Below, in pieces: positions 51,418-59,076 of a stretch of DNA of 64,000 nucleotides (positions within the stretch are counted from its first letter, which is position 1; each line of letters starts with the position of its first letter). The notes beneath the pieces were generated by a model. That model was not told where the DNA came from. It was given only the letters and a program-made list of their open reading frames with translations, and searched no databases. The DNA is from Corynebacterium freneyi. GTDB taxonomy: Bacteria > Actinomycetota > Actinomycetes > Mycobacteriales > Mycobacteriaceae. The stretch covers positions 868,001 through 932,000 of the forward strand of contig NZ_CP047357.1 in assembly GCF_030408835.1 (NCBI RefSeq), read 5' to 3'. A program made the position numbers and the translations under genes.

Positions 51418-51705
51418 ATGACTACCCCGCGCGAAGGAATCTTCGACCTCAACACCACCCCGCCGGTCGAAGGAACGCTGGCGATCACCGACGACGCCAT
51501 GACCGTGTCGATGACCATCACGCCGGGCATCATCCCCCGGCCCGTCGCGATGACGCTGCTGTCCCAGGAGCTCTCCCAGTTCGCCGCCGAGCTGGGGGAG
51601 AAGGCCACCGTCGCCGGCGAAACCTGGATGAAGCAGGTTGCCCGCGACATGCGCAACAAGGCCCGCGGCGCCGACAACGACACGCAGGGAGGTGACCAGC
51701 AGTGA
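51418..51705 (+). CDS. Phage protein of unknown function
   Basis: A 95-residue protein: TTPREGIFDLNTTPPVEGTL, beta-like, then helical SQELSQFAAELGEKATVAGE. AGGAGG before ATG 51418. Not recognised. Confidence 0.6.
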   Translation: MTTPREGIFDLNTTPPVEGTLAITDDAMTVSMTITPGIIPRPVAMTLLSQELSQFAAELGEKATVAGETWMKQVARDMRNKARGADNDTQGGDQQ

Positions 51706-52046
51706 GCAACCACGTCAGCGTCACCGGAACCTTCCAGCACGGCTTCGGCCGGGTCTGGGAAGTCCACGACGACCGCCTGCCCATCGACCCGAACGTCGGA
51801 CGATTCTCGGATTGGGCCGACGCCCTGGCCTACGCCCACCGACGCGCCACCACCGCACAGCGGCAGCACGTCGAGAAGCTGGAACGCCACGCCTACGAAG
51901 CGCGCACCGCAGCACTCAAGGCACGCCCCAAACCGCGCGTGAAGATCAACATCACCGCCGAAACCGCTGCAGGTGCCGCGGAACTCGCAAAAGCCCAGGC
52001 CCGCATCGAAGCGCACGAGAGATTTCGAGCTTGCTATGGCCGATGA
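51702..52046 (+). CDS. Phage protein of unknown function
   Basis: A 114-residue protein: SNHVSVTGTFQHGFGRVWEV then a long basic helix (AYAHRRATTAQRQHVEKLER). GTGA overlap with the preceding stop; its 3' end overlaps the next gene by 11 bases in another frame. Confidence 0.55.
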   Translation: MSNHVSVTGTFQHGFGRVWEVHDDRLPIDPNVGRFSDWADALAYAHRRATTAQRQHVEKLERHAYEARTAALKARPKPRVKINITAETAAGAAELAKAQARIEAHERFRACYGR

Positions 52047-52299
52047 AGAACTCCCCGACTTCCTCGCTCTAGGGATCGAAGCGCTGGCCCAATCACCAGA
52101 AGGCCGAGCTGCCATGCGCCAGCTTGCCTCCGCGTACTTGGCGGATATTGCCGACGTATTCGGCATCGACCTCGAACAGCAGGAACCACCCATGCCCGCC
52201 CCATCCGACGCCGACCCGTGCAGCACGTGCCGTCTGCGTGACGAGTGGTGCTGCGACCCCTGGGAAACCCCCAACGACCACGAAGGAAACGAAGAATGA
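52036..52299 (+). CDS. Small phage protein with Cys-rich C-terminus
   Basis: An 87-residue protein: MADEELPDFLALGIEALAQS, acidic and helical, ending with CSTCRLRDEWCCDPWETP, a probable metal-binding knuckle. ATG 52036 is chosen over in-frame upstream codons because those lie deep in the preceding gene. Confidence 0.5.
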   Translation: MADEELPDFLALGIEALAQSPEGRAAMRQLASAYLADIADVFGIDLEQQEPPMPAPSDADPCSTCRLRDEWCCDPWETPNDHEGNEE

Positions 52300-52475
52300 G
52301 TTGGTCGCCCGCTGACGACTACGACGACTACGGCCGTTACCGGCCGCACCCGTACCCCAACCGACGTGGGTACTCGTTCTCGAACTGCTCGCCGGGCTGC
52401 TGCCGCAACGGCCTTCGTCTCTGCGAGGAGCCCCGAGACGCTGACGATGACCTGTACGAGGAGGACGACGATTGA
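52296..52475 (+). CDS. Small acidic Tyr/Cys-rich phage protein
   Basis: A 59-residue protein: MSWSPADDYDDYGRYRPHPY, then SNCSPGCCRNGLRLCEEP and an Asp/Glu tail. ATGA overlap at the start. No known family. Confidence 0.5.
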   Translation: MSWSPADDYDDYGRYRPHPYPNRRGYSFSNCSPGCCRNGLRLCEEPRDADDDLYEEDDD

Positions 52476-52678
52476 CCGCGACCACCCGCTCGACTGTCGC
52501 CGGGCTTGTGTGGGCGGCGATCACTGCTGTGGCGCTGGTCGCTGCGCTTTCCGCCGTCCGCGAACCGGCCCCCGCCCCCACCCCGACCACCACCACAACG
52601 GCGACGACGACGGTGACGACCCCCGTCGCGCCGTGCGATCACCCCGGCTGCCCGCCGTGGCCGTCCCTCGACTACTAG
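52472..52678 (+). CDS. Small membrane or exported phage protein
   Basis: A 68-residue protein: hydrophobic STVAGLVWAAITAVALVAAL near the N-terminus, then a Pro/Thr-rich stretch and CDHPGCPPW. Probable TTG start at 52472 overlapping the preceding stop. Confidence 0.5.
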   Translation: MTATTRSTVAGLVWAAITAVALVAALSAVREPAPAPTPTTTTTATTTVTTPVAPCDHPGCPPWPSLDY

Positions 52679-52687
52679 GAGACCAAA

Positions 52688-52936
52688 ATGACTGACCAGC
52701 AGATTCCCGCCGACGCCGTGCCGCCGAACACCCTGGCCGAAGGCAGCGAGTGGGACGACTCGGACGCGCTGACCCTAGCGTGCCGCGAATCCGGGCGCGA
52801 CCAAATCACCGCGATCGACTGTGACGGTGATGTGCACGTGTGGGGCGCGGACGCGGGATGGTGGGAGACGGGGTTTCCCTACTACGGGTTCGAGCCGTAC
52901 ACGATCATCCACACCGGACGAAAGGCCGACCAGTGA
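52688..52936 (+). CDS. Phage protein of unknown function
   Basis: An 82-residue acidic protein (LAEGSEWDDSDALTLACRES, VHVWGADAGWWETGFPYYGF). GGAGACC precedes ATG 52688; stop overlaps the next GTG. Not recognised. Confidence 0.55.
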   Translation: MTDQQIPADAVPPNTLAEGSEWDDSDALTLACRESGRDQITAIDCDGDVHVWGADAGWWETGFPYYGFEPYTIIHTGRKADQ

Positions 52937-53151
52937 GCACCGAACCCCTGCGCGGCTGGGGCCGCCGCAGGCACGACCACGTGATGACCATCGAGGAGGC
53001 CGCCCGTCTGGTGGGGATCACCGCCCCCACGCTCCGCGCCGCCGCCCGCCGGGGCGAAGACGTGGGATTCCCCATCATCCGGGCCGGGAGGGCCTACGCC
53101 GTCCCCCGCCGCCCCCTGCACGCCCTACTCGGATTGGAGGCCGACCAGTGA
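52933..53151 (+). CDS. Excisionase-like HTH protein
   Basis: A 72-residue protein: MTIEEAARLVGITAPTLRAA, ARRGEDVGFPIIRAGRAYAV forms a MerR/Xis winged HTH. It is a second candidate for the recombination directionality factor besides 45491. GTGA overlaps on both sides. Confidence 0.65.
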   Translation: MSTEPLRGWGRRRHDHVMTIEEAARLVGITAPTLRAAARRGEDVGFPIIRAGRAYAVPRRPLHALLGLEADQ

Positions 53152-53531
53152 CCCCCGATGAAGCCCGCGACCTACTCGACGGCGCGGCCCCCGGAGAATG
53201 GCAGTGGGACGATACCGGAAACGTCGCCGCCGTGGACGGCGACGGGTGGGAGCATGTCGCCGACTACGTGTACGAGGAGGACGGGGCCTTGATCGTCGCC
53301 GCCCCGGGGATGGCCGCCATGATCGCCGGAATGCGCGCCGAATACGCCGTGCAAAACCGCGTCGGCGATAAGTGGCTGTACGAGGACGATGACGGACGCA
53401 ACCTCGCCCCCTACGACAGCCACCGCATCGCGTGGTGGCCCGACCCAATCCCACAATCAGACATCGCAGATCGCGGAGAAGGAATGGCCCGCATCGTCCG
53501 CCGTTACGTCACCACCCCGGAGGAAGCATGA
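53148..53531 (+). CDS. Phage protein of unknown function
   Basis: A 127-residue acidic protein (GAAPGEWQWDDTGNVAAVDG, YVYEEDGALIVAAPGMAAMI) with a helical MAAMIAGMRAEYAVQNRVGD stretch. Such short Ea8.5-like proteins occur in many siphoviruses; this resemblance is weak. Confidence 0.55.
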   Translation: MTPDEARDLLDGAAPGEWQWDDTGNVAAVDGDGWEHVADYVYEEDGALIVAAPGMAAMIAGMRAEYAVQNRVGDKWLYEDDDGRNLAPYDSHRIAWWPDPIPQSDIADRGEGMARIVRRYVTTPEEA

Positions 53532-53629
53532 ATGACATTCCCCGCCGCTTCGCGGCCCTCATCGCCCTCATCACCATCTGCGGATTCCTCGCCTTCGTCG
53601 CCGAAACCACCATGGGGTGCGCGCCATGA
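53528..53629 (+). CDS. Very small membrane peptide
   Basis: A 33-residue protein: basic MNDIPRRF then hydrophobic AALIALITICGFLAFVAET. ATGA overlap with the preceding stop supports it as real despite its size. Confidence 0.4.
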   Translation: MNDIPRRFAALIALITICGFLAFVAETTMGCAP

Positions 53630-53656
53630 CAGACCGCGACAACGCAAAGGAAACCC

Positions 53657-53947
53657 ATGGGTAAACACCATCGCCACGACCCCGAGTTCGACGCGAAGCA
53701 GATTGCCGACGCCCTCACCGCACCACTCGCCGACGCCTTCCCCGGACTCGGGAGGTGGGACGAGCAGGTGATCTGGCGGCTGTTTCAAATCCTCACGTGC
53801 CCCACGGCCTGCGTCGGCTACGTCAACGCCGAAGGGTGGCACACCAACTGCCAACGCCGCGCCGCCGACGCAATGACGGCACTCGGATTCACCCCGCCAC
53901 CACTAGACCCGTTCCCGGAGGACGACCCCGATGACTGGGACTTCTGA
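53657..53947 (+). CDS. Phage protein of unknown function
   Basis: A 96-residue protein: MGKHHRHDPEFDAKQIADAL, then LFQILTCPTACVGYVNAEGW with three Cys and HTNCQRRAADAM, ending in an acidic tail. It overlaps the next gene by 17 bases. Confidence 0.55.
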   Translation: MGKHHRHDPEFDAKQIADALTAPLADAFPGLGRWDEQVIWRLFQILTCPTACVGYVNAEGWHTNCQRRAADAMTALGFTPPPLDPFPEDDPDDWDF

Positions 53948-54287
53948 CCGCGCCTGGTGCGTGGAAATGCTACTCGGTAACGAATGGGAGCAGATCGACG
54001 ATGACGACGGGATCTTGTGGCACACCCTCGACGGGGCGTGCCGGCATCTGCATTGCCTGATCCTCGCCGGGTGCGTCTCCCGAATGCGCATCGCCCACAA
54101 GGCCGGGCACGTCACCATCGACCACGAGGTGATGGGCGGCGAGCCGTGCATTCGGGGTACCCGCGTCCCCGTCGAATGCATCACCAGCCTTTTCCCCGAG
54201 CCGGACGAGTGGATTCACGAGTGCTACCCGACCGTGCCGCTGGGCGCGATCCGGTGGCTACGCGCCAACCACAAGGAGCAAGCATGA
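53931..54287 (+). CDS. DUF433-domain protein (antitoxin-like)
   Basis: A 118-residue protein. The C-terminal 60 residues (VTIDHEVMGGEPCIRGTRVP, then IHECYPTVPLGAIRWLRANH) are a DUF433 domain, an HTH-like unit usually acting as antitoxin beside PIN toxins. The N-terminal half (CVEMLLGNEWEQIDDDDGIL) is unrelated. No PIN toxin lies next to it, so its use by the phage is unclear; it could neutralise a host toxin. Confidence 0.7.
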   Translation: MTGTSDRAWCVEMLLGNEWEQIDDDDGILWHTLDGACRHLHCLILAGCVSRMRIAHKAGHVTIDHEVMGGEPCIRGTRVPVECITSLFPEPDEWIHECYPTVPLGAIRWLRANHKEQA

Positions 54288-54478
54288 CCACCCACCTGCC
54301 CGGAGGATGGAAACTAGCCGACCACCCCCACCACGGGCGCGTGCTGGTGGTCAGGGTTTCCGGGGACACAGCAATCTATGCCATGCCGTTTGAGGTGCTC
54401 GGCATCTGTACCCGCCCGGCACTGGTGAGCGATCTGACGTTCGTGGACACCGACAACCAGACAACGGAGGAAGCATGA
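54284..54478 (+). CDS. Small phage protein
   Basis: A 64-residue beta-rich protein (LPGGWKLADHPHHGRVLVVR, FVDTDNQTTEEA at the end). ATGA overlap at both ends. Not recognised. Confidence 0.55.
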   Translation: MTTHLPGGWKLADHPHHGRVLVVRVSGDTAIYAMPFEVLGICTRPALVSDLTFVDTDNQTTEEA

Positions 54479-54711
54479 CCCCGCAGATCATCCGCACCCG
54501 TGATGAACTTGCCGCGCTCGACCCCGACACTCTCGTCACTGATGCGCTGCCGCGCCACGACGATTTCCCTTCCCCGATGATCGCCGCGCTGCCCGCCCCC
54601 GTCGCCTACCGGCTCGACATCACCTGGCAGGGGCCGGTGGTCGTCATCGCCACCGGCGACCACGTCCGCGCCGCACGCCAAGCACTCAAGGATGCCGATG
54701 CCACTGACTGA
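54475..54711 (+). CDS. Small phage protein
   Basis: A 78-residue protein: TPQIIRTRDELAALDPDTLV, beta strand QGPVVVIATGDHVRAARQAL. ATGA overlap with the preceding stop. Not recognised. Confidence 0.55.
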   Translation: MTPQIIRTRDELAALDPDTLVTDALPRHDDFPSPMIAALPAPVAYRLDITWQGPVVVIATGDHVRAARQALKDADATD

Positions 54712-55351
54712 TGACCAGACCGAAACCCTCGCCCGCGATCTCCTCACCATCGCCCGCTGCGCCCGCACCCTCCACGCCCAGCTACAGCCCGGGTCGAATG
54801 CGGGCGATGGGGTGTGGCACCGGCCGGTCTACGGCCCCCGCCCACCCTGCTCCATCACCGTCCTGGACCTGCTGCACGAAGCGGACCAGGTCCTCGCCGG
54901 GTGGCTCGGCAACCTCGCCGCGGACTACCTCGGCGAGCACGTGGACGGCGCAGACGAAACCCCCAGGGCATGGGCCGCACGGCGTGACCGCACCACCCAC
55001 GCCAAAGCCAACCGCCTCTACGAGTGGCGTCACCTCCTCGCGTCGAGGGAGTACGCCACCGACGCGGCCGACGAGATCGCCCAACAAGCCCGCATCCTCG
55101 CCGACCGCGCCGAACCCCCACCCCCCACGCCGAAGCCCACCACCCTCAACCCCGCCGCCGCAGCCACCACAGGCACGGCGGCGGAACTGTCTCGCGCCCT
55201 CACCCAAGCTGGATACGACGTACCCGCCGGCACCATCCGCTACTGGGGCAGTACCGGCGTCATCACCAAGTACACCGACACCACCGGCCGCCCCATCTAC
55301 AAGCTCGGCGACATCCACACCCACATCACCAAGGAGACCACCGATGGATGA
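54692..55351 (+). CDS. Phage DNA-binding protein, paralogue of the gene at 50763
   Basis: A 219-residue protein. VLAGWLGNLAADYLG and YATDAADEIAQQARILADRA mirror the helical part of the earlier gene, and ALTQAGYDVPAGTIRYWGST, GRPIYKLGDIHTHI mirrors its C-terminal HTH. Two in-frame ATGs (54692, 54698) both overlap the preceding gene; the second is as likely. Confidence 0.65.
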   Translation: MPMPLTDDQTETLARDLLTIARCARTLHAQLQPGSNAGDGVWHRPVYGPRPPCSITVLDLLHEADQVLAGWLGNLAADYLGEHVDGADETPRAWAARRDRTTHAKANRLYEWRHLLASREYATDAADEIAQQARILADRAEPPPPTPKPTTLNPAAAATTGTAAELSRALTQAGYDVPAGTIRYWGSTGVITKYTDTTGRPIYKLGDIHTHITKETTDG

Positions 55352-55625
55352 CCAACGGTTCGTCACCAAGCTCATCAACCCGCTCGGCGAAACCCGCTGG
55401 CAGCCAACCCTCCCCAACGGCATGAGGGCATGGAAGAAGTACCTACGGTTCTTCCCGTGGGATAACGCATGGGCCCGGCGCGGCGACGTAGACGAAAGAA
55501 TCAGCGACGGCCCACGCCTGTACCGCAGTCGAGCCCGCGCCGCCCGCGTAGCCAAGCGGCAATGGGTGAAGGTCGCGGGGAACCAATGGGAAGATCACCC
55601 AACACAGCATGAAGGTGACCCGTGA
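55344..55625 (+). CDS. Phage protein of unknown function
   Basis: A 93-residue basic protein: MDDQRFVTKLINPLGETRWQ, then RFFPWDNAWARRGDVDERIS and Arg-rich YRSRARAARVAKRQWVKVAG. Overlaps the preceding gene by 8 bases. Not recognised. Confidence 0.55.
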   Translation: MDDQRFVTKLINPLGETRWQPTLPNGMRAWKKYLRFFPWDNAWARRGDVDERISDGPRLYRSRARAARVAKRQWVKVAGNQWEDHPTQHEGDP

Positions 55626-56071
55626 CCATCATCATCTGGGGGACAGTGATCGCCGCTATCGTCACCCTCGCAGTCGGCAAGCACGCCACCGACAGGTGGC
55701 ACATCGACAGGGCCGCGGAGGAAGAAGCAGCGAAGCACCCCAGCCAGCTGCAACGTAATGCCCACCGCACCTACCCAATCCGCCCCTTCGCCGCATTCAC
55801 CACCTGCCCCGGATGCGGCACCGTCGGATGCTTCCCCTGGGAACTCCCCCCAGAACCCACGGACAAGGACACCCAGGACGAATCCGTAGAAGCACTCGAT
55901 TACCTCACCGGCCAAGCGATCAGCGAATACAACAACCTCAGGGCCCTATGGGGCGGAGAAACCTTCTACACCACCCGCACTGTCGCCCACGATGAGCCGC
56001 CCCCCGATGCGACCACGTGCGATGTCATCCGAACTTGTCCCACCTGCGGTGCTCGATGGGGCGAGCGATGA
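55622..56071 (+). CDS. Membrane-anchored zinc-ribbon phage protein
   Basis: A 149-residue protein with an N-terminal membrane helix (IIIWGTVIAAIVTLAVGKHA), TCPGCGTVGCF in the middle and CDVIRTCPTCGARWGE at the end, two CxxC pairs forming a zinc site. GTG start overlaps the preceding stop. Last gene of the early operon. Confidence 0.6.
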   Translation: MTIIIWGTVIAAIVTLAVGKHATDRWHIDRAAEEEAAKHPSQLQRNAHRTYPIRPFAAFTTCPGCGTVGCFPWELPPEPTDKDTQDESVEALDYLTGQAISEYNNLRALWGGETFYTTRTVAHDEPPPDATTCDVIRTCPTCGARWGER

Positions 56072-56085
56072 CCGACTGAAAACTC

Positions 56086-56171
56086 TTGACCAGCCGCCAA
56101 CAACCCATGGTGTATGCTGTACGCAGCGCAGTAGTGAACCCCCGGGAGGCCCAGGCTTCCACGGGGGTTTT
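56086..56171 (+). promoter_or_regulatory. Possible late promoter followed at once by a terminator hairpin
   Basis: TTGACC (56086-56091) and TATGCT (56113-56118) are promoter-like but 21 bases apart, so weak. About 20 bases further a stem-loop (AACCCCCG... with CGGGGG, 56137-56167) ends in TTTT, a good intrinsic terminator. A terminator right behind a promoter and before the late genes suggests regulated read-through. Confidence 0.45.
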
Positions 56172-56478
56172 CTCATGCGCACCCCCGCCCACACACGGGC
56201 GGCGAGGGTCGGCCAGGTGGGGCCGCCGAACAAGCCCCCGGGGGACACAACAACCCCCGGGGGCCGACACCACCCGGCCCCACCAACACCACCCCCCAAC
56301 ACAACCCGGGCCCCCACCACACCGGGGCACAGTCGTCGACCAGCACCAGGCTGGCACCCACTCACGACGGGACGACGACACCAGGGACGCGCGCACAGGC
56401 ACACGCCACAACAACCAGACACGCCAGCGCAGTCGCCCATCGCGCGCGTCCCGCAATACGACATCCCGGAGGTGACTC
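56172..56478 (+). other. GC-rich untranslated stretch before the HNH gene
   Basis: About 300 bases with no believable gene. It is rich in CCCCCGGGGG-type short palindromes (near 56236-56262) and Pro/Thr/Arg-coding low-complexity frames. It may be leader RNA or contain packaging-related sequence; nothing decisive is seen. Confidence 0.4.
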
Positions 56479-56847
56479 ATGGGCAGAGCACCACAGGTGT
56501 GCACGGTGCATGGGTGCCCGGACACTGCGGTCCGGGTTGGCCGGTGCGCCGCGCATGCCCGGGAGCATGACCTCATGCAGAAGCGCACCGTGCCGACGAA
56601 GATCGCCGGCGGGACGCACGCCGAGCGCAAGCGCCGGCGACAGACCGTCGACGCATGGGTCCGGCGCCGAGGGTGGTGGTGCCCCGGCTACGGCCGACCG
56701 CCGCACACGGTGGCACCGGGCTCCCTGACAGCGGAGCACGAACACGCACTGGGCGACGGTGGGGCGCTGGGCCAGTCGCTGACGGTGCTGTGCAGGTCGT
56801 GCAATTCGCGGCACGGGCAGACGACCGGCATGCGGTATCGGAAGTGA
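56479..56847 (+). CDS. HNH endonuclease
   Basis: A 122-residue nuclease. It opens with a zinc knuckle VCTVHGCPDTAVRVGRCAAH; the beta-beta-alpha HNH core is LTAEHEHALGDGGALG (catalytic His in EHEH) followed by VLCRSCNSRHG. HNH proteins beside terminase assist genome cleavage in cos phages. The following gap 56848-57017 could hold cos. Confidence 0.88.
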   Translation: MGRAPQVCTVHGCPDTAVRVGRCAAHAREHDLMQKRTVPTKIAGGTHAERKRRRQTVDAWVRRRGWWCPGYGRPPHTVAPGSLTAEHEHALGDGGALGQSLTVLCRSCNSRHGQTTGMRYRK

Positions 56848-57017
56848 AGCCCAGTGACAGGGCGGGGTTAGGCCACCCTGATGTAGAGGGTGTGCAGCCC
56901 ACCCTGGGGGAGTCCCCCGCCCCGCCCCCACCACGCTCGGCCGCGGGGGAGGTGTCTCGGGCTGTGTACGGGTTCCAGCAAATGGCATTTGTGATCTAGA
57001 TCATGGAGGTGAGGCCC

Positions 57018-57461
57018 ATGCCCGGACCACCGCCGAAACCCAACGGCGAACGCCGCCGGAGAAACGCGCCGAGAGCCAACACGACGCTTTTGCCCGCCGC
57101 CGGCCGCCCCGGGCCCGCCCCGGAGTGGCCCCTCGGCGGCATTCCCGCCGAAGGCTGGGCTGACATCTGGGCGTTACCGCAGGCCGTCATGTGGGAGAAA
57201 ATGGGCGCCGACGAGATCGTCGCCCGCTACCTCCTTCTTCGCGAAAGAATCACCGATCCTGGCTACCAGGAATCGAAGGTGGCTGGGTTCTGGAATGTCC
57301 TTACCAACCTGGAAGACCGCCTCGGACTCACGCCGAGGGCGATCATGCAGCTGCAATGGGAGATCGAGGGCACGACCGTACGCGAGGACGACGACCCGGA
57401 GACGGAAGGGACGGGATCCCGCGTGGACGAAGTCAGGGCGCGGCTCAAAGTCGTCCCCTGA
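57018..57461 (+). CDS. Terminase small subunit
   Basis: A 147-residue protein. The start MPGPPPKPNGERRRRNAP is the classic leader of P27-like small terminases in actinophages. The rest is helical (EIVARYLLLRERITD, FWNVLTNLEDRLGLTPRAIM). It recognises the packaging site. ATG 57018 is chosen over 57003 because GGAGGTGAGG lies between them. Confidence 0.82.
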   Translation: MPGPPPKPNGERRRRNAPRANTTLLPAAGRPGPAPEWPLGGIPAEGWADIWALPQAVMWEKMGADEIVARYLLLRERITDPGYQESKVAGFWNVLTNLEDRLGLTPRAIMQLQWEIEGTTVREDDDPETEGTGSRVDEVRARLKVVP

Positions 57462-57480
57462 CACCGGGAGGTGATGGGCA

Positions 57481-59064
57481 ATGCCGTGGTGTGGCCCGGA
57501 AGCCTCCGGCTGGCCGTACCCGACGCTCGGGTGGCAGGTCGGCCAGTGGATCGAAGAGCACTGCGTCATCCCCGACGGCGACCACGTCGGTGAGCCGTAC
57601 CTGCTGACCGACGAGATGTGGCAGATCCTGCTCGAGCACTACCGGCTCAAGCCGAATGCTTCTGCGGAGAAGTACAAGTCGGCATGGGCGTACCGCCGAT
57701 CGCTTGTGGTGAGGCCGCAGAAGTGGGGGAAGGGGCCGTTTACGGCGGCGATGGTGTGTGCGGAGGCTGTCGGCCCGGTCATCTTTGCCGGGTGGGACGC
57801 GCAGGGTGAGCCTGTGGGCCGTCCGTGGCCGTCCCCGCACATCCAGATCACGGCGACGTCGGAAGAGCAGACGATGAACGTCTACGGCGCCCTGCTGCCG
57901 ATGATCCAGGAGGGGCCGCTGGCCGACGTGATCCCGGACACCGGCGAGACCCGCATCAACGTCCCCCGAGACCGGGGCCGCGGACTGATCGAGCCGGTCA
58001 CCGCAGCCGCGCGGTCCCGCCTGGGCCAGCGAATCACCTTCGCGGTGCAGGACGAGACGCAGCTGTGGACCCCGTCGACCGGTGGCATCACCCTGGCGCA
58101 GAACCAGATCCGTGGTTTGGCCGGTGTGGGCGGCCGGTCGATTCAGACGACCAACGCGTGGGATCCGTCGGAGGGGTCGTACGCGCAGCAGACGTTTGAG
58201 GCGCAGGATGGGAAAGTCTACGTGGACTACCGGCAGGCGCCGGCGCACCTGTCGTACACCAACAAGCGCGACCGGTTGCGAATCCACAAGCACGTCTACG
58301 GCGACGCGTGGTGGGTTGACCTCGACGTCATCGAGGACGAGGCGGCGTCGTTGATCAAGACCGACCCGGGTAACGCGGAGCGGTTCTTCGGCAACCGGGT
58401 CGTCTACGGCAAGGGCCGGTGGATCCCGGAGGCCACGCTGCTCGCTGCGGAACGCCCCGACGAGGACGTCCCCGACGATGGTGCGGAGGTGTGCCTGGGT
58501 TTCGACGGGTCGGAGTCCAACGACTGGTCGGCGATCATCGGCATCACCCATGACGGGACGGTGTTCGTGCCGACGTACGGGCCGGATCACCGGCCGTGCG
58601 TGTGGGATCCGGAGGACTTCGACGGGCACATCCCGCGTGGAGAGGTGCACGCGGCGGTCGACGAGCTGCAGTCGCGGTACCGGGTGCGCAGGTTCTACTG
58701 CGATGCCCACGATTGGCGGTCGGAGATCGCCGAGTGGTCGATGCGGTACGGCAACGCGTTCGAGTGGGACATGTCCCGCACGGACCGGGTGCATAAGCAG
58801 TTGCAGCAGCTGGAGGTCGATTTGGCCACAAAGTCTGTCGGGTACCTCCCGTCCCGTGTGCTGACGACGCACATCCGGAATGCGCGGCGGGTGGCAAAGC
58901 GGAACATGAAATACACGCTGGGCAAGGCCAGCGAGACGCAGAAGATCGACGCGGCCATGTCGATGCTGCTGGCGCATGCGGCACGGATGGACGCGATCAG
59001 CGCCGGATGGCGCGGCGGCCCGGCACCGGTGCGCGGCGGACTGATGGTCGTGCAGCGGCGATGA
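57481..59064 (+). CDS. Terminase large subunit
   Basis: A 527-residue packaging motor. The ATPase has a Walker A variant RPQKWGKGP (78-86), adenine-binding SLVVRPQ, and Walker B ITFAVQDETQLW with catalytic Glu. The C-terminal nuclease shows EVCLGFDGSESNDWSAIIGI (first Asp), RRFYCDAHDW and QKIDAAMSMLLAHAAR (last Asp). It is slightly longer than minimal terminases, fully intact. AGGTGATGGG precedes the ATG. Confidence 0.93.
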   Translation: MPWCGPEASGWPYPTLGWQVGQWIEEHCVIPDGDHVGEPYLLTDEMWQILLEHYRLKPNASAEKYKSAWAYRRSLVVRPQKWGKGPFTAAMVCAEAVGPVIFAGWDAQGEPVGRPWPSPHIQITATSEEQTMNVYGALLPMIQEGPLADVIPDTGETRINVPRDRGRGLIEPVTAAARSRLGQRITFAVQDETQLWTPSTGGITLAQNQIRGLAGVGGRSIQTTNAWDPSEGSYAQQTFEAQDGKVYVDYRQAPAHLSYTNKRDRLRIHKHVYGDAWWVDLDVIEDEAASLIKTDPGNAERFFGNRVVYGKGRWIPEATLLAAERPDEDVPDDGAEVCLGFDGSESNDWSAIIGITHDGTVFVPTYGPDHRPCVWDPEDFDGHIPRGEVHAAVDELQSRYRVRRFYCDAHDWRSEIAEWSMRYGNAFEWDMSRTDRVHKQLQQLEVDLATKSVGYLPSRVLTTHIRNARRVAKRNMKYTLGKASETQKIDAAMSMLLAHAARMDAISAGWRGGPAPVRGGLMVVQRR

Positions 59065-59076
59065 CGAGGAGGGGCG

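Noticed and set aside
55992..56570. A plus-strand frame rich in Pro, Thr, His and Arg
   Set aside because: Low-complexity composition, crosses a terminator hairpin and overlaps the HNH gene; not treated as coding.
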